From Zarea fungicola (lineage: Eukaryota > Ascomycota > Sordariomycetes > Hypocreales > Cordycipitaceae): a DNA stretch of 64,000 nucleotides. The DNA lies in contig FWCC01000238.1 in assembly GCA_900169235.1 (NCBI GenBank), forward strand, positions 310,001 to 374,000. Reading direction: 5' to 3'. The position numbers were made by a program, and so were the translations under genes. Every line of letters begins with the position of its first letter. The stretch's first letter is position 1. The notes beneath the pieces are model-generated. The model saw nothing but the letters and a program-made list of their open reading frames with translations, had not been told where the DNA came from and ran no database searches. Of this stretch, positions 34,590-47,714 are shown in pieces.

Positions 34590-37358
34590 TGCGAATTCTG
34601 CTGATGGCGGTTGTAGATAGCAGAGAGCTTACTAGGTAGGTGGAGTGGACGAGATCTGGACGAGATGCGGGGCAATCCCTGACGAAGGATAACGTTTGGC
34701 GTTAGAGTTTTGACAATACATACCGAATATTTAACTACAACGCGTCAAAGAATCAGTAAGTGATTAATTAGCTTTTATTTCTTTTATTTCATCTTTATCC
34801 CCATACTTTTGCAGATGTGAGTGTTGTTGAAATGTATCAGCACGGCGGGCAGTCATGGTCTATTACAATGAGATGTGCAGAGTGTAGTGTCGCTCAAAAA
34901 GTCCTCGGTAGCGCATATACTCACTACAACTGCGTCCATAACAAATTACATTCAATTTTCGTAGATATAGACTAATCAATAAACTAGCAGTGATTTCAGT
35001 CCCGCCAACTCCATCATAGTTAAGCTACTACACGTATTCACTCTATCGTGGTGCCTGATGCAAGTCGCTAGGCAACAAAATAGGTACATTTATTGTACAG
35101 CAAAATGCGTAGCTTCTCCCCAGCTATTTTAATTATTCCATCATCGAGAATTCTATGTGCACAACAGTCAGGGAAATCGGCGCAAGGATGACTACAGAAT
35201 CGGCTACTGTTGCCACCTTTGCGGAGAGCAAGGATACCTATCAGGCAGCGCTGCAGAGCTTCGGGCAGCCCAGAAACCACGGAATCCAACTTATCAAAGC
35301 TCTTGAGCCCTGTTTACACTCAAAGAGCGCGATGAGATCCTCAACTTTCCCACATTCGTGTCTCGTATCCGCCATCTGAGACAAATCCTCAAAGGCGTAG
35401 CTGTGACCAGCAAGCAATTTCTTCGTGATGGAAATCAACTTGCTGAACGTCATATTGGTGTCACTACAGATCTGTATGGGTCTGTTTACAGCTCAGAAAC
35501 GCTACAGTTTGCTGAGATCGCTCCGGATGGCCGTATTGCGTGGATCGTGGAGTTGGTCGATCGGGGGAAGAAATAACAGGATATGAATAGTGTACCCGGA
35601 CATTGCCTTTTATGGCGAGCATTCAAATCTGTATATAGAGTTGTAGAAGGAAAGCAAGACCTTGAGCTTATTGATTACTGTCAACTTACCTGTTGCCTGC
35701 AGACGACATCACAATACACAAAACTGGGTATCCAAGCCGGCAGGTCTACTGATTTATCATGGTTAGGACAATAAATCCTATATATCTCAAAGTGTCATAA
35801 GATACACATGTATAGCCAGATGGCTACATATTTCGTATGACTACCAACATGCCAGACGTAACCGCACATCCTATCCGCAATCCGAGTCAGAGCGGCCTAG
35901 GGTAGCTTACAAGCGCCTTTATTATGCCAGACGAAGAATAGCCAAGTTTATTTGCCAAGAACATTTCACTGACCACCAAAAGTAAGTATTTCTCTATTTG
36001 AGCGAATGGGTACTGTTTCTTTGTATCTTTCTTTCTCTTTTTACCCAGCAACTTGGGATTTTGCTCTCTGGACAAACCTGCCGTGGCAACATAGCCAAAA
36101 GACAAGAGACAACCATGGAGCTACATGTACGGTACAGCCCAGTGGATCGACGGCAATCATGAACATCCAAGAAGCGTCACCAAGTTTTTGTTTTCGTTGC
36201 ATATCTAGTGAGGTGTCAAGTGTGACAAGATCAAGTGACATGACGATCTGGTGACGATGTGGCGACCTGTTCACCCCCTTGATGACGATTGCCTCAGGTA
36301 GGTCGCTCAGCACCACTAACCTTACAGGAGGGTACAGTGCCAGAGCAAGGCTGGGGCTTTGCAGTTGGCGGGGCCGGGGCAGTTCACCAACCCACCATAT
36401 CGCAAATCAGGTCGCACTGACCCAGGCACATGCTTTTATCGGACAGCCCAGAAAAAGGGTCCTCCTTCGAACTGGAGTCGCCAGTGGTGGAACACTGACT
36501 TGTACTGGTACAAACCAGCGCCGCTGAGCGAACGCCACACGACGTTGTACGAAGTTTTTTGTTGAACTGTCGGTGGCTGCTGGTGATGGCCACTCAACAC
36601 TGAATGAGAGAATTTTGGCATGTGAAATAAGTCTTTCAATAGCTGGGTAATAAATAGGAAAAATAGCACCATTAATTAAATACAGGAATGGGCTGCAATT
36701 AGCCCCTCCAATGCCCTGTTCACGGCGGGTCGTGTTTTCTAAATTGCTTGCTCAACAAAATTTGATGCATGCACCTTGTAACTACTCGGTACATGTATCA
36801 GGAGACAGAAACCTTGGTACGTACCTCGTGCGGCTCTTCTGACATGCAATCAACAGGAAACGCAAGTCCAACGTCAACCTGCATTATTTATTAGCAGCTT
36901 TTCTTGTTCCGCTTAATAAACCCACGCACTCTATTACAGCAGCTCTGCAGCCACGAAATTTGGCCGACCGCTTCTTCGCCAACTTTTCAAGCCACTAGCC
37001 CCTGCAAGTGCTTTCACATGGTCCCTGTGCACCTCGTCACTGGCTCTCCCCCCCCGCGCTGCTTTTCTCGCCAAACTACGAACGGTAACAGGTCTCGTGC
37101 GTTCCTGCAACTACATTTGTCTTGACAATCAGTGAGCTCTCCCTCGTCTACACCGTGGCCCTTCACTGTAACTTCTAACCAACGAGAAATTGCCCCAGAT
37201 CCTTACCAGTAGCGATTTCACACGTCTAGGTGTCCTTCTCTGCGCCTCGTCACCCTTGCTGCATCGCCGGCCTCGCGGATTTTCCACTCCACGCCGCATT
37301 CCTCCTGAACCGCTCTCGCACTCTCCCCCCTACCATCGCTCATAGATTCGCCATATTC
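34590..37358. other. Divergent spacer between NPR3 and the ethanolamine kinase gene
   Basis: 2.8 kb with no intact gene. A possible broken coding fragment lies at 35188-35576. The final 340 bases before the kinase start are free of ATG and pyrimidine-rich, as expected for a leader. Confidence 0.5.
35188..35576 (+). pseudogene. Possible frame-shifted coding fragment, unidentified
   Basis: A first frame from the ATG at 35188 (MTTESATVATFAESKDTYQA) runs into LIKALEP near 35305, after which a second frame continues as LFTLKERDEILNFPTFVSRI and ends DGRIAWIVELVDRGKK at a TAA (35574-35576). The second part has normal-looking amino-acid composition over about 90 codons. Joining them needs a frame change and no intron signals fit. 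The family is not recognised. It could be a relic, a sequencing error in a small gene, or chance. Confidence 0.25.
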
Positions 37359-38617
37359 ATGGCTCCCGCTGCCGTTAGCACTGGCCCCGGCCATGTGCGC
37401 TTCATTCCCTTCACCTACGACCCCGCCGACTCCGAGGCATCTGCCCGCAAGCTCATCCTCACGATTGCGCCTCACTGGGCCAACGACGACTACGTCGAGT
37501 TTGTCCGCTTCACTGACGGCATCACAAACACCCTGCTCAAGGCCGTCAACCGCCGTCCTGGCCTCTCCGCTGCCGATATTGACCGTGACGCCATTCTGCT
37601 GCGCGCGTACGGCAATGGTACCGACATTCTGATTGACCGCGAACGCGAGGCTGCCAATCACGAGCTGCTAATGAAGTACAATCTCGCCCCTACCCTTCTC
37701 GCCCGTTTTGCCAACGGTATGCTCTACCGTTTTATTCCTGGCGGCGTCGCCCAACCCAAAGACCTGCCCGACCAGGACCTCAGCAAAGCCATTGCCCGTC
37801 GTTTGGCCCAATGGCACGCCACTGTCCCTTGCCTTCCGGACACGAGAAACTCGACTGCCAATATTGACTTGACTGGAAACAGCAGCAAGGCCAAGATTGC
37901 CAATGCGGCCCCTGGAAAGCCTGTACCTAACCTATGGTCGACAATTCAAAAATGGATTCTTGCCCTACCAGCCGAAACCGAGGCTGAGCGCGCGCGTCAG
38001 AGTTCGCTCCAAACAGAGCTAGAGCTGCTTGTCAAGCAGCTGAGCCAACGCCCAGGCTTTGGACAAGACGGAGTGCGTATGTATTTTGCCAATATGAGTA
38101 CTACAGCTGACGATTGAAATAGCTTGTATTTGCGCATTGCGATCTCCTAAGCGCCAATGTCATCATACACCGCGATGATGGCAAGCCTCTATCTGTCAGC
38201 TTCATCGATTACGAATATGGAACGCCATCTCCCGCCGCCTTTGATATTGCGAACCACTTTGCTGAATGGGCGGGCTACGACTGCGATTATGCCGACATTC
38301 CCAAGCGCAGCCAGCGCTTAGCCTTTGTCCGCGAATACATTGAGAGATACGCCCAGCTGTCGGAGCAAGACATCGATATTGAGCACGAAACAGCAAAAAT
38401 GATGCAGGATGTTGACGACTTCCGCGGCGTGCCTGGCTTTTACTGGGGCATCTGGGCGGCAATCCAGGCCACCATATCCAAGATTGACTTTGACTATGCC
38501 TCATACGCCGAGCTTCGGTTGGGCGAGTACTGGGCATGCAAGTACGAGCAGAACGGCACACGTGTGGCCACGGGCAAAGAGAAGCCGTTGCGGGAAGTGA
38601 CGTGGTCGAGCGAATAA
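37359..38617 (+). CDS. Ethanolamine kinase (choline/ethanolamine kinase family)
   Basis: Two exons (37359-38072, 38123-38617) give 402 residues from MAPAAVSTGPGHVRF. The 50-base intron uses donor GTGCGT, branch GCTGAC and acceptor AATAG; the GTATGT four bases later would break the frame. The enzyme phosphorylates ethanolamine with ATP, the first step of the CDP-ethanolamine (Kennedy) route to phosphatidylethanolamine, in the cytosol. Visible landmarks: FTDGITNTLLK (ATP-binding loop, about 57-67), LLRAYGNGTDILIDRERE (about 88-105), the Brenner motif HCDLLSAN with Asp245 and Asn250, and FIDYEYG with Asp267 as metal ligand, then AFDIANHFAEW. The last segment includes FYWGIWAAIQATIS. The fit is better to ethanolamine than choline kinases, but specificity is inferred from resemblance. 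Confidence 0.9.
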
Positions 38618-39780
38618 ACGCTCTGAAAACCACACTATGGATTGGGCAGGCAAGTAGAGACACGACATGCGTTGTGCGTGTTGAGTGTTCCTTTCCTTTG
38701 TCAGACTGTCACCATTCATATTTTTCTCAGACCGAGCCACCCGTATATGCACACAATATGGGCGAGACATATCTTGGTGTACAAATCAGCTGAACTAGGC
38801 TCCAATCAATGCCGTCAACCGGCTGCGAGCCTCCCCCCCTTTGGTTGTGATTCAGGTGGCTTCTTGACTTACTTTGATACTTTACATGACCGCTTAAGGT
38901 ACCGGCCGATGCTGTTTCTGGCCAGTTTCGAGCGGGCATGTTTACATTTCTTTACCTCCGTATTTAACTTGGAGCAGGGCGTATATATAATACATAGATA
39001 TTAATGTGGAAAATTTGTTACTTTGTGGAACAATTCAAAGAAAGGAAAATTACAAGGGTATTCATTCAACATGCCAGAGCAGATGAATCATTATCACTAT
39101 CATTATCACTGTGATGCTATTGTACAATGCAAGAACTTGGTGCAAGCAACACGTTCTTCTTGCGGTTGTCTTGTGGATTTGCTTACCAAGTTGTGTCTGT
39201 GACATGGACTTTAAGACGGAAAATTTCGAAATCGATGACATGTTCTTCCATTAACGCAAAGACCGTGCAAAGCAAGACATGGGCAGAACATGTCGTTTTT
39301 ACTCTCATTCCAGTTAGTTGAGGCTGCTGGCAGATTTGATTCGCCATTTCTCCATATTGATCCATATCGGTGCTAGAATCTACATGCAACGTGTGAGAAA
39401 AGAAAGCCACGCAAAAGGGAACTAAGGATTGTGGTGCTGCCGATCAATGCGAAGAGTCTTGTCTGATACATGCATGGACCAGGCTATCGCAGTCCAGCCC
39501 TTTTGTGAAACTGTAGGAAGCTGGACTTGACAGACGTGGAAGAGATGGTATTTGCCTTAAAAAAAAGAATAGGGTACATCGTGATCTTATGTGACCCATT
39601 TGCTCTTGCTTATTAGCCTTGTTTAAATCGAGAATGCCAGGCGATTTGGCTTGATACTTGCCACATCAAGCAACGCCCTCGCCTCCCCACATTTCACCAC
39701 TCCCGTGTTGAAGGATGATGGTAGCATGGCTTTTGTGCCGTGCTGGCTTGAGATATAAAACGCCTCTTTTTATTTTCTTG

Positions 39781-39800
39781 ATTTTATTTTATTTTATTTT
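39781..39800. repeat. (ATTTT)4 microsatellite
   Basis: Four exact copies, about 20 bases after a TATAAAA word. Confidence 0.9.
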
Positions 39801-42800
39801 CGGCTTTCTTCTCCCTTCCCCTTGTTTTTTAAGTTGGCCTATTTTCGCAAGTGCCAGCCACAAAACAAGTGTAAGAGACAGAGAAGGAGAATGACAAAGG
39901 AAGAAGGACTGTGGGCGAAAAAGCCGCACATGAGGGGTTCATATTTGCTTGTGTGGCAAATCAAGCCTATGATACAAGGTTGGAGACTCTTGGGATTACA
40001 TACATGGCACCTGGGTAATTTTAAACGGAGCAGCAGATTTGACACGCATGTTCAATGGTGCTAATCGGATCATTTTCCATCTTACATGCTGATCGAACCA
40101 CCCTGTCATTCATCGGAGGGGACGGGGGGAAGCTTTGCGATAGCTTCACATGCATCTACGAGGTTATCAACAGCTCTCTCCCCTCTGCCCCCGCTGTCCA
40201 GTGTTTTACTACACAGAGTCGTAGCACATGGTGCGCCCATCAAGGACACACGAGAGCGATATACTCATCACCTTTCTCTAGAAAGCCTCCGCTTCTCTCT
40301 GTTGGTACGAATAGTTTTCATTTTGGGGCTGTTTTATGGATGGGTGGTCCTGGCCCGATTAGGCAGGTACTTAAAAGCTTGGCTGGCCAGTAGGGCAAAG
40401 CGCCACCTTGGAGAAGAAGAGAGAACGCCACAGCATGCGCCTTATCGGCAAGTGGCCGTTCCGTAATACGAAAAGAGGAGAGTGCAGAGAGAAGCAAATG
40501 ATGAAAGGCGCCCCTGTCCAGTTGACTGCGGGAGGCAAAAAACGTGGCTTCTAGTTTGAGGATGTGTGTGGTTTGACAAGTTATCCGTTGTGGGCGTTTG
40601 GATGTTATTAATGGTGGATGCATATAAGTCGAACTTGTTGCGCCTTGTTACGCCAGCCTTATATTCCGGGTTTGTATTGTATAGCCCCTCCGGAAATGAA
40701 CAATGTTTTGAGCTAATAACTGGGGTATAACTTGGCCCAATATTGAGCCTAGAATGGTAGGTACTTGAGCTTTGCTTTTTTTTACGATTCTCCGAGCAAA
40801 AACAACTCGCCAGGTACTCGCAACCCCCTTCGTATCAGCCAAACGGACAACTGCTTCGGGGCTGCGTGGTCCGTAGTCCGGTCTTGAACATGTCATATAT
40901 GCCCTGTCGAGATACATACCAGCATACTGTCATACGTACATGTATCCGTGGAGGACGTCCATGCATCCGCAGCTCGGTAGATTTTTATCTCGTACCCACT
41001 GTCATCAGCAAGCGGGGATCATGTACTTGTATGCCCCATATCCAGTATCATTTGTTGCCAGCCGGTGAAAACCAACTCCATCCACACAGGACTTTGGCCA
41101 AGAAATATCCTATCCATATAATAAAGGGAAAATATAATAAAATCTGATGCATATCGTTGTGTGCAGCGTATATACTGTACATTGATGCATTTTAGTATTG
41201 CAAAACAGTGCCTGTGAGAGGTATGCACGGAGTAGTCCAACAAGAAACACCGCTTCATGTCGTGTCGTTCTAAAAACCAGGCTCTTCTAGGTCATGCAAG
41301 GTAACGATGTGTTTGTAAAGTTTTCTCAGAGTCGGTGAGTCGATGATTTGCAATCTGTCAAAAATTTCTTTTTCTTCCCGTTTTATTACTTTCCATTCGT
41401 TGTTCGCCTTTTCGCAGCGGGAAAGCCGATAATATCAGTTCCTACTGCAATTGAGTCTTATTTCACACGCCCACCCCTCCCCTCGTTTGCTTGCTCGCAC
41501 ACCCCCAGCGAGCAGCCTCGCCCAGTTAGAGGCGGCCCGTGACACTGAGACACTGTAATCCGCGTATTTTGCTTATTAGCTGTATGGAAGACTGAGTTGT
41601 GCATCAGTGCGGATTTTTTTTTATTATTCTTTTCATTTCTTTTTTCTGGGATCTATTAATAATGGCCGATTTTTTTTTCTTACAAAAAAACAATTTGATT
41701 GATTGCGCAATTGTAGAAAGTTTGATAAAAATGTCCATCCCAAGAAGTATGCACATATTATTCCGGTGACAAGTACGTCTACATGAAGTTTTGCAATTCA
41801 ATTAAATTTAATTTAAAAAAAAAAAGTCATTACTCGTGTTCAGCAGGGCACAACAGGGCACAGCATGGAAAAAACGTGCGACTGCCGCAGACAAGGGTTC
41901 AAGAACTTTGGGGTGTGGGTGGTGTCGCGTTACATCGTGGCTGAACCACAAAACGACATCAAACCCTGGTAGCTACGGGACACTATAAGTCAATAGATAG
42001 TAGGGTATTCTAGGCAGCCATTTAGCATGTAGCTTGGCCTGGTCTGGGCACTGGAGTGAGGCGAGCGACAGAGAAGAAGGCTGTGCGGGTGGTGCATGGC
42101 CGTTTCATGGGGCTGACGCAGAGCTGCCAGGCTTCCCCTTGCTTTTTTCCTCCCTCCGTCTGTCTATTTCTATTTTCTGTTGCTTTTTTGCCTCGTTGCG
42201 ACTGTAGCTGAGAGCTGTGGCCGACGAGATTTATTGATTGTGTCCGGGATCGCTAGTATTAGGCCGAGATGTACTCCGTACTCCATGGGAGTACTGTAAA
42301 TGCTAGGCAAGGGCTGCGGCTAGTACACTGCTGTTGTTTGGTTATTAGCACAACCTTGAATAAAAGCTAACTACACAATACAGACAAGATAAAGAGTACC
42401 TCTTTCTTCGGTGCGCGTTATACCGAAATGACCGCTTCATCAAGCACACTGTAAAAATGCCCCAAAACAGTGTCTGCATGTGCCAGCTGGCAGCCCTGCC
42501 GAGTAATATAGCAGTGATCCCCCAAGAAGACTTCAAATATGCAGGGTGATCCATGGGGGCATCGTTAGCTGCATTAGGGGGGGACGTTTATTATTGCCTT
42601 GCGAGCCATCGTACAAGCCACGCAGTATCTCGGCCGTGTGGGGGAAGCTTCAATTCCGAAAAGAACGGGGTCTATGTAGGTCTGGACGCCATCACGCCTT
42701 TACGGGTAACTGCAGGCAGTCGCACCAGCAATGTTATTTTTGTCGCAAGTCCAAAAAGTAAGAATCACGAAATATCGAGCTTCTTCCGTCGGGTTGGCTC

Positions 42801-44960
42801 TCAATTTCAAGAGGACCTCCGTGGGCGGGGAAGGAAATACAGATAGCTCGATATAAGCCCGCCCGCACCCGTCCGCCGTCCACCGATTTGCTTATTATTT
42901 TGGGCCAACCCGATTCTTATTCCAGAGACATTACAACACCTGATCCAGAACCAGAGAGAAATTATCAGGGGCGGACCACTCGGATGCATATCTCACCTTG
43001 ATACAGCGTACATTGCTGCCCCCCTTATTCACGCTTTGGGCGCTCATTGGTAATCTGTGGTAGCGGTCGTACTTGGTCTATGTTGTTTCTCTAACTACCT
43101 TGCTCCAAAAAAAAAAAGGAATCCGCTTACGATGCAACCCAACACCCTCCACTGGCTTTCTGTGACATACCTGCCTTGAATCCCTGGTTCGATCAAATGA
43201 CAGAAGAGCAACGACCTGCAGCAAAAGGGTTGTGAGCTCAAAGGAGTCAAAAGAGTCAAAGCGAATGGGAGGACAAGGCGAGACAGCCAACCAAAAAGTC
43301 CTCAGGGATATTTTCACATGATGCTACGTACATCGTTTGTGACATTAGACCAACTTATGACAAAACGCGCAGGCCGCTGGCTACTACCATGTTGCAATAC
43401 TACACACTCCATATAAAAGGAAAAATGCTATCAGCTTTTGGTTCAATCCCCGAGCTCGGACCAGTGTCTGCCATGTCTCGCCATTGTCATCGAGGCTCGT
43501 TCGCCAGCCGGCGAGGTCATACATACCCATGTGAGTGTTCTTTCTTTTCTCTGGGCGTAGGTATTCTGTTATGTATCTACTGGGTGTCTTAAACTGCCCC
43601 CCCGGGTTTGAGAACCTTTGTGAATGGGAAAAAAGAACGGATAATACGTTGGGGCCGTGCCAAATGACAGAGAGGCTTGGTTTGGCCACTTTTGTCTGTT
43701 TTCTTTGCAATCTCAGCCCAGCTATGTAGCTGAAGCGCGTCAGTGGCCAAAAGGCTATTTAGAACATCGAAGCCCTATCGGATATGGGATGGGGCTGTGC
43801 CGTCGCAGAACGAGGCGTGTGACACAATTCAAGGGGCGATGAAACGAGATTTTATTGAGCTCACGGAAATGGCCTCTTGTATGATGCACACCAATACTCC
43901 GCTCAGTTACATAGAAATGCCGTACCGGCCGAAAAATAAATAAAACAAAGGAGAAATACAGCCAGCCACAGTGAGGCGGCGGCGTGTGGTGGGAGGTAGA
44001 AGCAGGCAAGTAGGCAGGCAGGCTTTCTGGCCATCCATACTATGTGTGCGAAAAAAGCAAGCGTGCATTTTGCACCAAGGTTTATTACAAGTAGGCCAGA
44101 GCGAACAACCTTGGTTTTGCGGTGCCAGCCAATGTTATGCCATGGATTCCAGGGCAAAACGTGCATTTGCCATGTGGGTGGGTGCTTGATCAAGTTTTGA
44201 TTTTCGTGCGCGTCCTCTGTCAGGCGAGGCTCCCACGAGGTCGTTTCGGTCCAGCTGGAGCGCCCCAGATCAATGCCCACTCCAACAAATGTAGCACCTA
44301 TGGAGTAGGCAGCGAGACGACGAACATGCGGTGGGGCTACTCTTTCCGCAGGTTTGGAGCTATGTGTGATGGCCGTCGTCAAGGATGGTCGGTTCTGGAC
44401 TGTCACACAAAGCTCGTGGGCGGGCGTAAAAAGTAATATGTGGATGGCATGATGTACCAGAACATACGCAAGGTGCTTGATTGCAAATGTCGCCTGAAAT
44501 CTCTCCTTATATCACAATCCATTCACAGCGCAGAGGGTGACCAGCAGATTTGAAGGGGCACATGTACTCCGTACTCCGTACGGACTGGTCGATCATCAGC
44601 ACGCCATAGATGTAAACTAGATGGAAAATGAGCTAGTTCCTTTTATTCGCAGACTGAGGAGAGCACAAAAAGCTGACCTGTCTCATGGAAATAGGGGAGT
44701 TGTCCAGCTCCAGATCCCCTCACTTTTACTTGCCAATTACACCAGTCGAGGAGAAATGTGACAGGGGGACCCCCAAGAAAGGTGGCTACTTAAAACAAAA
44801 CTAGATTGTTCCGGTGCGCCACCACGCTGGGTGAGGAGAAACAGAGGGCAATGAGGGACCTTTTGCTAGTGTGCATGAAGCCATCAGCCATGGAGGGCGG
44901 GGTGAGCGAGAAGGGGTGAGGGGAAGAGAGGGGAGAGACATGACAGGCGCATGTCCTTTT

Positions 44961-44988
44961 TTTATTTATTTATTTATTTATTTATTTA
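44961..44988. repeat. (TTTA)7 microsatellite
   Basis: Seven exact tandem copies in the 9.1-kb spacer. Confidence 0.92.
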
Positions 44989-46780
44989 TTTTACACTTGT
45001 TTTGAATTACCATTATCTTCCTGCTAATTCTTCATTTGCATTTCTACTACTGGCAGTGCGGCAGCAGTGTAGGTGCGTGCTCTGTCTCCACGGAGGATGG
45101 AGGCCATGTAGGCACGATGTTGTTAGCGGCCAACAGCAGCTCTGTATGGACTTGGGAGTTTTGCATCAGCAGCTATTTGAATCTGGTTCTAAGAAATTGC
45201 CTCACTGGCGTTCTTAGTTGATGGGTTTCGGAGTAATCATTGACGATGAGTGTTTGGACCTCAATAATGGCCGACTTCTATTTGCGGAGCAGTGGGCTTC
45301 CAATGGCTCTATCTAGGCAGTGGTGGTACAGTCCAATAACTTGGTGCATGCTACGAAAAAATCAATGTAAGACCGGTCGCTGGCTCAGGGCCAACCGGAC
45401 GTGTGCTGGGACCAGTATGTATTTTACGAGTAATGTTTCGTGAGTAATTGACTTGAGCCACGGGATGAGGCTAATAGCCTAGTACTTACTAGTTCGACTA
45501 TCAGAAGGTAGACAGGTACAGTACTTCTCTGTGTGGGGTACACACTTTTTGTCTGTCTAGTAATCCAGACACTTGTTAGTGGAACGAAATGCTCGGGTCC
45601 GGGCTGCACGCGGCTGGCCTCTGGCTGGCTCTCTGGCTGGCTAGTTGCTAGCTGCCATGCACCCCCCTTCTCAGCTAAGGCGCCATATGCAGAAATATTA
45701 TACTGCCCAGCCAGGGCTGACAGTGGAGCCCTCTGGCTTTTTTGTTTTTGCCTCTTCGTCTCTCTCGGTCTCCTCGCTGTCTTGCGGTAGTTTGCCCCCT
45801 GCAAGCTAGGGCCCTTGTAAGTGGCACCAATCCCACCTCGGAGATGGCCAAGGTGTGGATGGCCGGCCCCTGTTAGGAAAATGCCAGAAGCCAATCCACG
45901 CCGGGAGAGGTGAGAGGAACAAAACCCCTGTAGGGCCATTGTCATTTACCTGCCTGGTTAAGTAGTAGCGGCACTATTCAGGACAAGAGAAGCTAAAATA
46001 AGCCCGGAACAGACAGTGCGCTAAAACCTTCTCTGCACAGTACAGTACTCAACAGATTGCCCATGTTTTTGTCTGCCGTGTGCACAGTGCGTAACCTGCA
46101 GGAAAGAACTGTCTTGTCTTGGACTGTAAGCAAAAAGAGTACCGAGGAGCAGGGTCGAGGCCACCCCACAGGTACAAGTTGTCTCTGGCTGATCTCATTC
46201 CATCCATTCCACCCCCATTCTTCTTCCTCTTCAGCTAGGCACCAAAAGCTCAGTGCCGTGCCGTCTCCAGCTACCGTCTCTGTCTACCGAAAGCCCTATT
46301 TTCTTGTCGAATCAGCGCTGAGGGCAATAGTTTTAGGGTGTACGGAGTACCGGTGTGGTTTATGTTGTACCCCGGCGTTCGCTGCCCTGTGCTCCACGTT
46401 TTGTCTATACCGCCCTGTTGGTAGAATCATCAGGGAGACAGATAGCGTCGTACCATGACTGCCAACTCCGTACAATGTGCTGTAGCTGTATGTACCTAGC
46501 CTGTAGCCTGTAGCCAGTAATCTTTTCTGCCCTCTATCACAGTTACTGTCCCAGATACTGACTGGTACTTGGCTGGTAACAAAGTACTCCGTAATTTAGC
46601 ATTCAGCGTGGCCATGCAGCCAGTCGCATCAGTTTCTTTTTCCGTTCGGCTTGCGGCCTGCTGTAGGCATGCAAAGAAATTACCTAGGCCTTGTCCCTTC
46701 TTTACTTATCTGCAGCCATTCAACTCCTCAATGCTCTGTAATTTTTTTTTTCTTTCGTTTTGGTACAGTATCATACTCCC

Positions 46781-46815
46781 GCACATCCCTCTCTCGCACA
46801 TCCCTCTCTCGCACA
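46781..46815. repeat. 15-base tandem repeat, 2.3 copies
   Basis: The unit GCACATCCCTCTCTC occurs twice exactly and is followed by GCACA. Confidence 0.9.
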
Positions 46816-47677
46816 ATGCGTATCTTCCGTGACAGAAATGCCGCTTATATAATTACAAATAACATCTCTGTCTCAAATTTTCTTGTTTCTTTCGACAGTA
46901 AGCAATGCGACAATCTCCCGTCGGTTGCTTTCTTTAATGCGAATGTAACTCGTGCGCACTGTACGGGCACGCTGGCAATTCTTCCCTTTTTGTAACGTGA
47001 GACACTGGACTTTTCGGCAGGCAAACCTCTCTGCTCCAGCTCTGTTAATGTAGACTGTGGCCCCCCCCCAAGTCTCCATATCTCGTTCCCACTATAACCT
47101 CGCCTGGCCTGAGTGACTGACTCCTGTCCCACCAGCGGCCAGCCTGAATGCACGCCCACCTGAAGACAATGCACACGCCCCTTACCACACCTAAACTTGG
47201 TAGAAGACCCCCCAGAGTACTTGGTGGCCCGGTGAATCCCAACTCCTTCCGCTATCCTTCCGCTAGCCTTCAGGTAGTGGTCTGGCAGTCTGCGCTTCAT
47301 TGGGAACGAACATCCCAGGACTTCGTTCTCTTTCCTTCCCAAAACCTGTACCCCCAATCAGTAACCACTCAATCACTCGCCTTCACCTTGTAGTCTGCGC
47401 ATCTTCGAAATTAACAACGTCTAAAGCATTACCAATCTTCGACGACCAATTCGTTTCGAACTTTTTACACATTGCATCCTCGCGACCTCTTTCATACGCC
47501 ATCGCGAAAACCGAAAACCGGTGGTCCAGCCAAACCGTTGTCGCGCTGCAGATCACCAACTAACTAATAAACGGTCCCTCACTTCCAGTCGAGACTTGCT
47601 TGACCAACGGGTCTGCAATTTCACTGCACCAAATATTGACCTCCGAGCAAACCACATTACTGTCTGACGTCTTATTC

Positions 47678-47689
47678 ATGCTTGCCTGA
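47678..47689 (+). promoter_or_regulatory. Three-codon uORF before the C2H2 gene
   Basis: ATG CTT GCC TGA, 64 bases before the main start. The leader upstream of it is ATG-free for about 500 bases, so this would be the first start met by scanning ribosomes. Confidence 0.55.
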
Positions 47690-47714
47690 TAGGACAGTTG
47701 CGTTTCACGAAAGG

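Larger units (their letters stand above)
38618..47677. other. 9.1-kb spacer without a convincing gene
   Basis: Between the kinase and the C2H2 gene no frame shows a domain or a joinable exon series. It contains a (ATTTT)4 repeat at 39781-39800 after a TATAAAA at 39754-39760, a (TTTA)7 repeat, a 15-base tandem repeat, seven exact copies of the ACGGAGTA word (41227, 42272, 44565, 44572, 46342, 46585 and the palindromic region at 42278-42294), and CTGGCTGG-rich stretches near 45610-45655. The right end (47172-47677) is free of ATG and is probably the C2H2 leader. Confidence 0.45.

Noticed and set aside
39892..40393. Frames downstream of the orphan TATA in the spacer as a definite gene
   Set aside because: Only short peptides without domains; reported as a finding, not as a gene.
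43439..43449. GGTTCAATCCC, resembling a tRNA B box
   Set aside because: No A box or acceptor-stem pairing at the right distance upstream.
43903..44406. Minus-strand frame of 167 codons in the 9-kb spacer
   Set aside because: No recognisable motif; hydrophobic end arises from T-rich sequence; no promoter or intron signals.
45424..47357. Minus-strand frames of 173 and 170 codons before the C2H2 gene
   Set aside because: No domain, composition of translated spacer, and they contain the dispersed spacer words; the leader of the plus-strand gene explains the right part.
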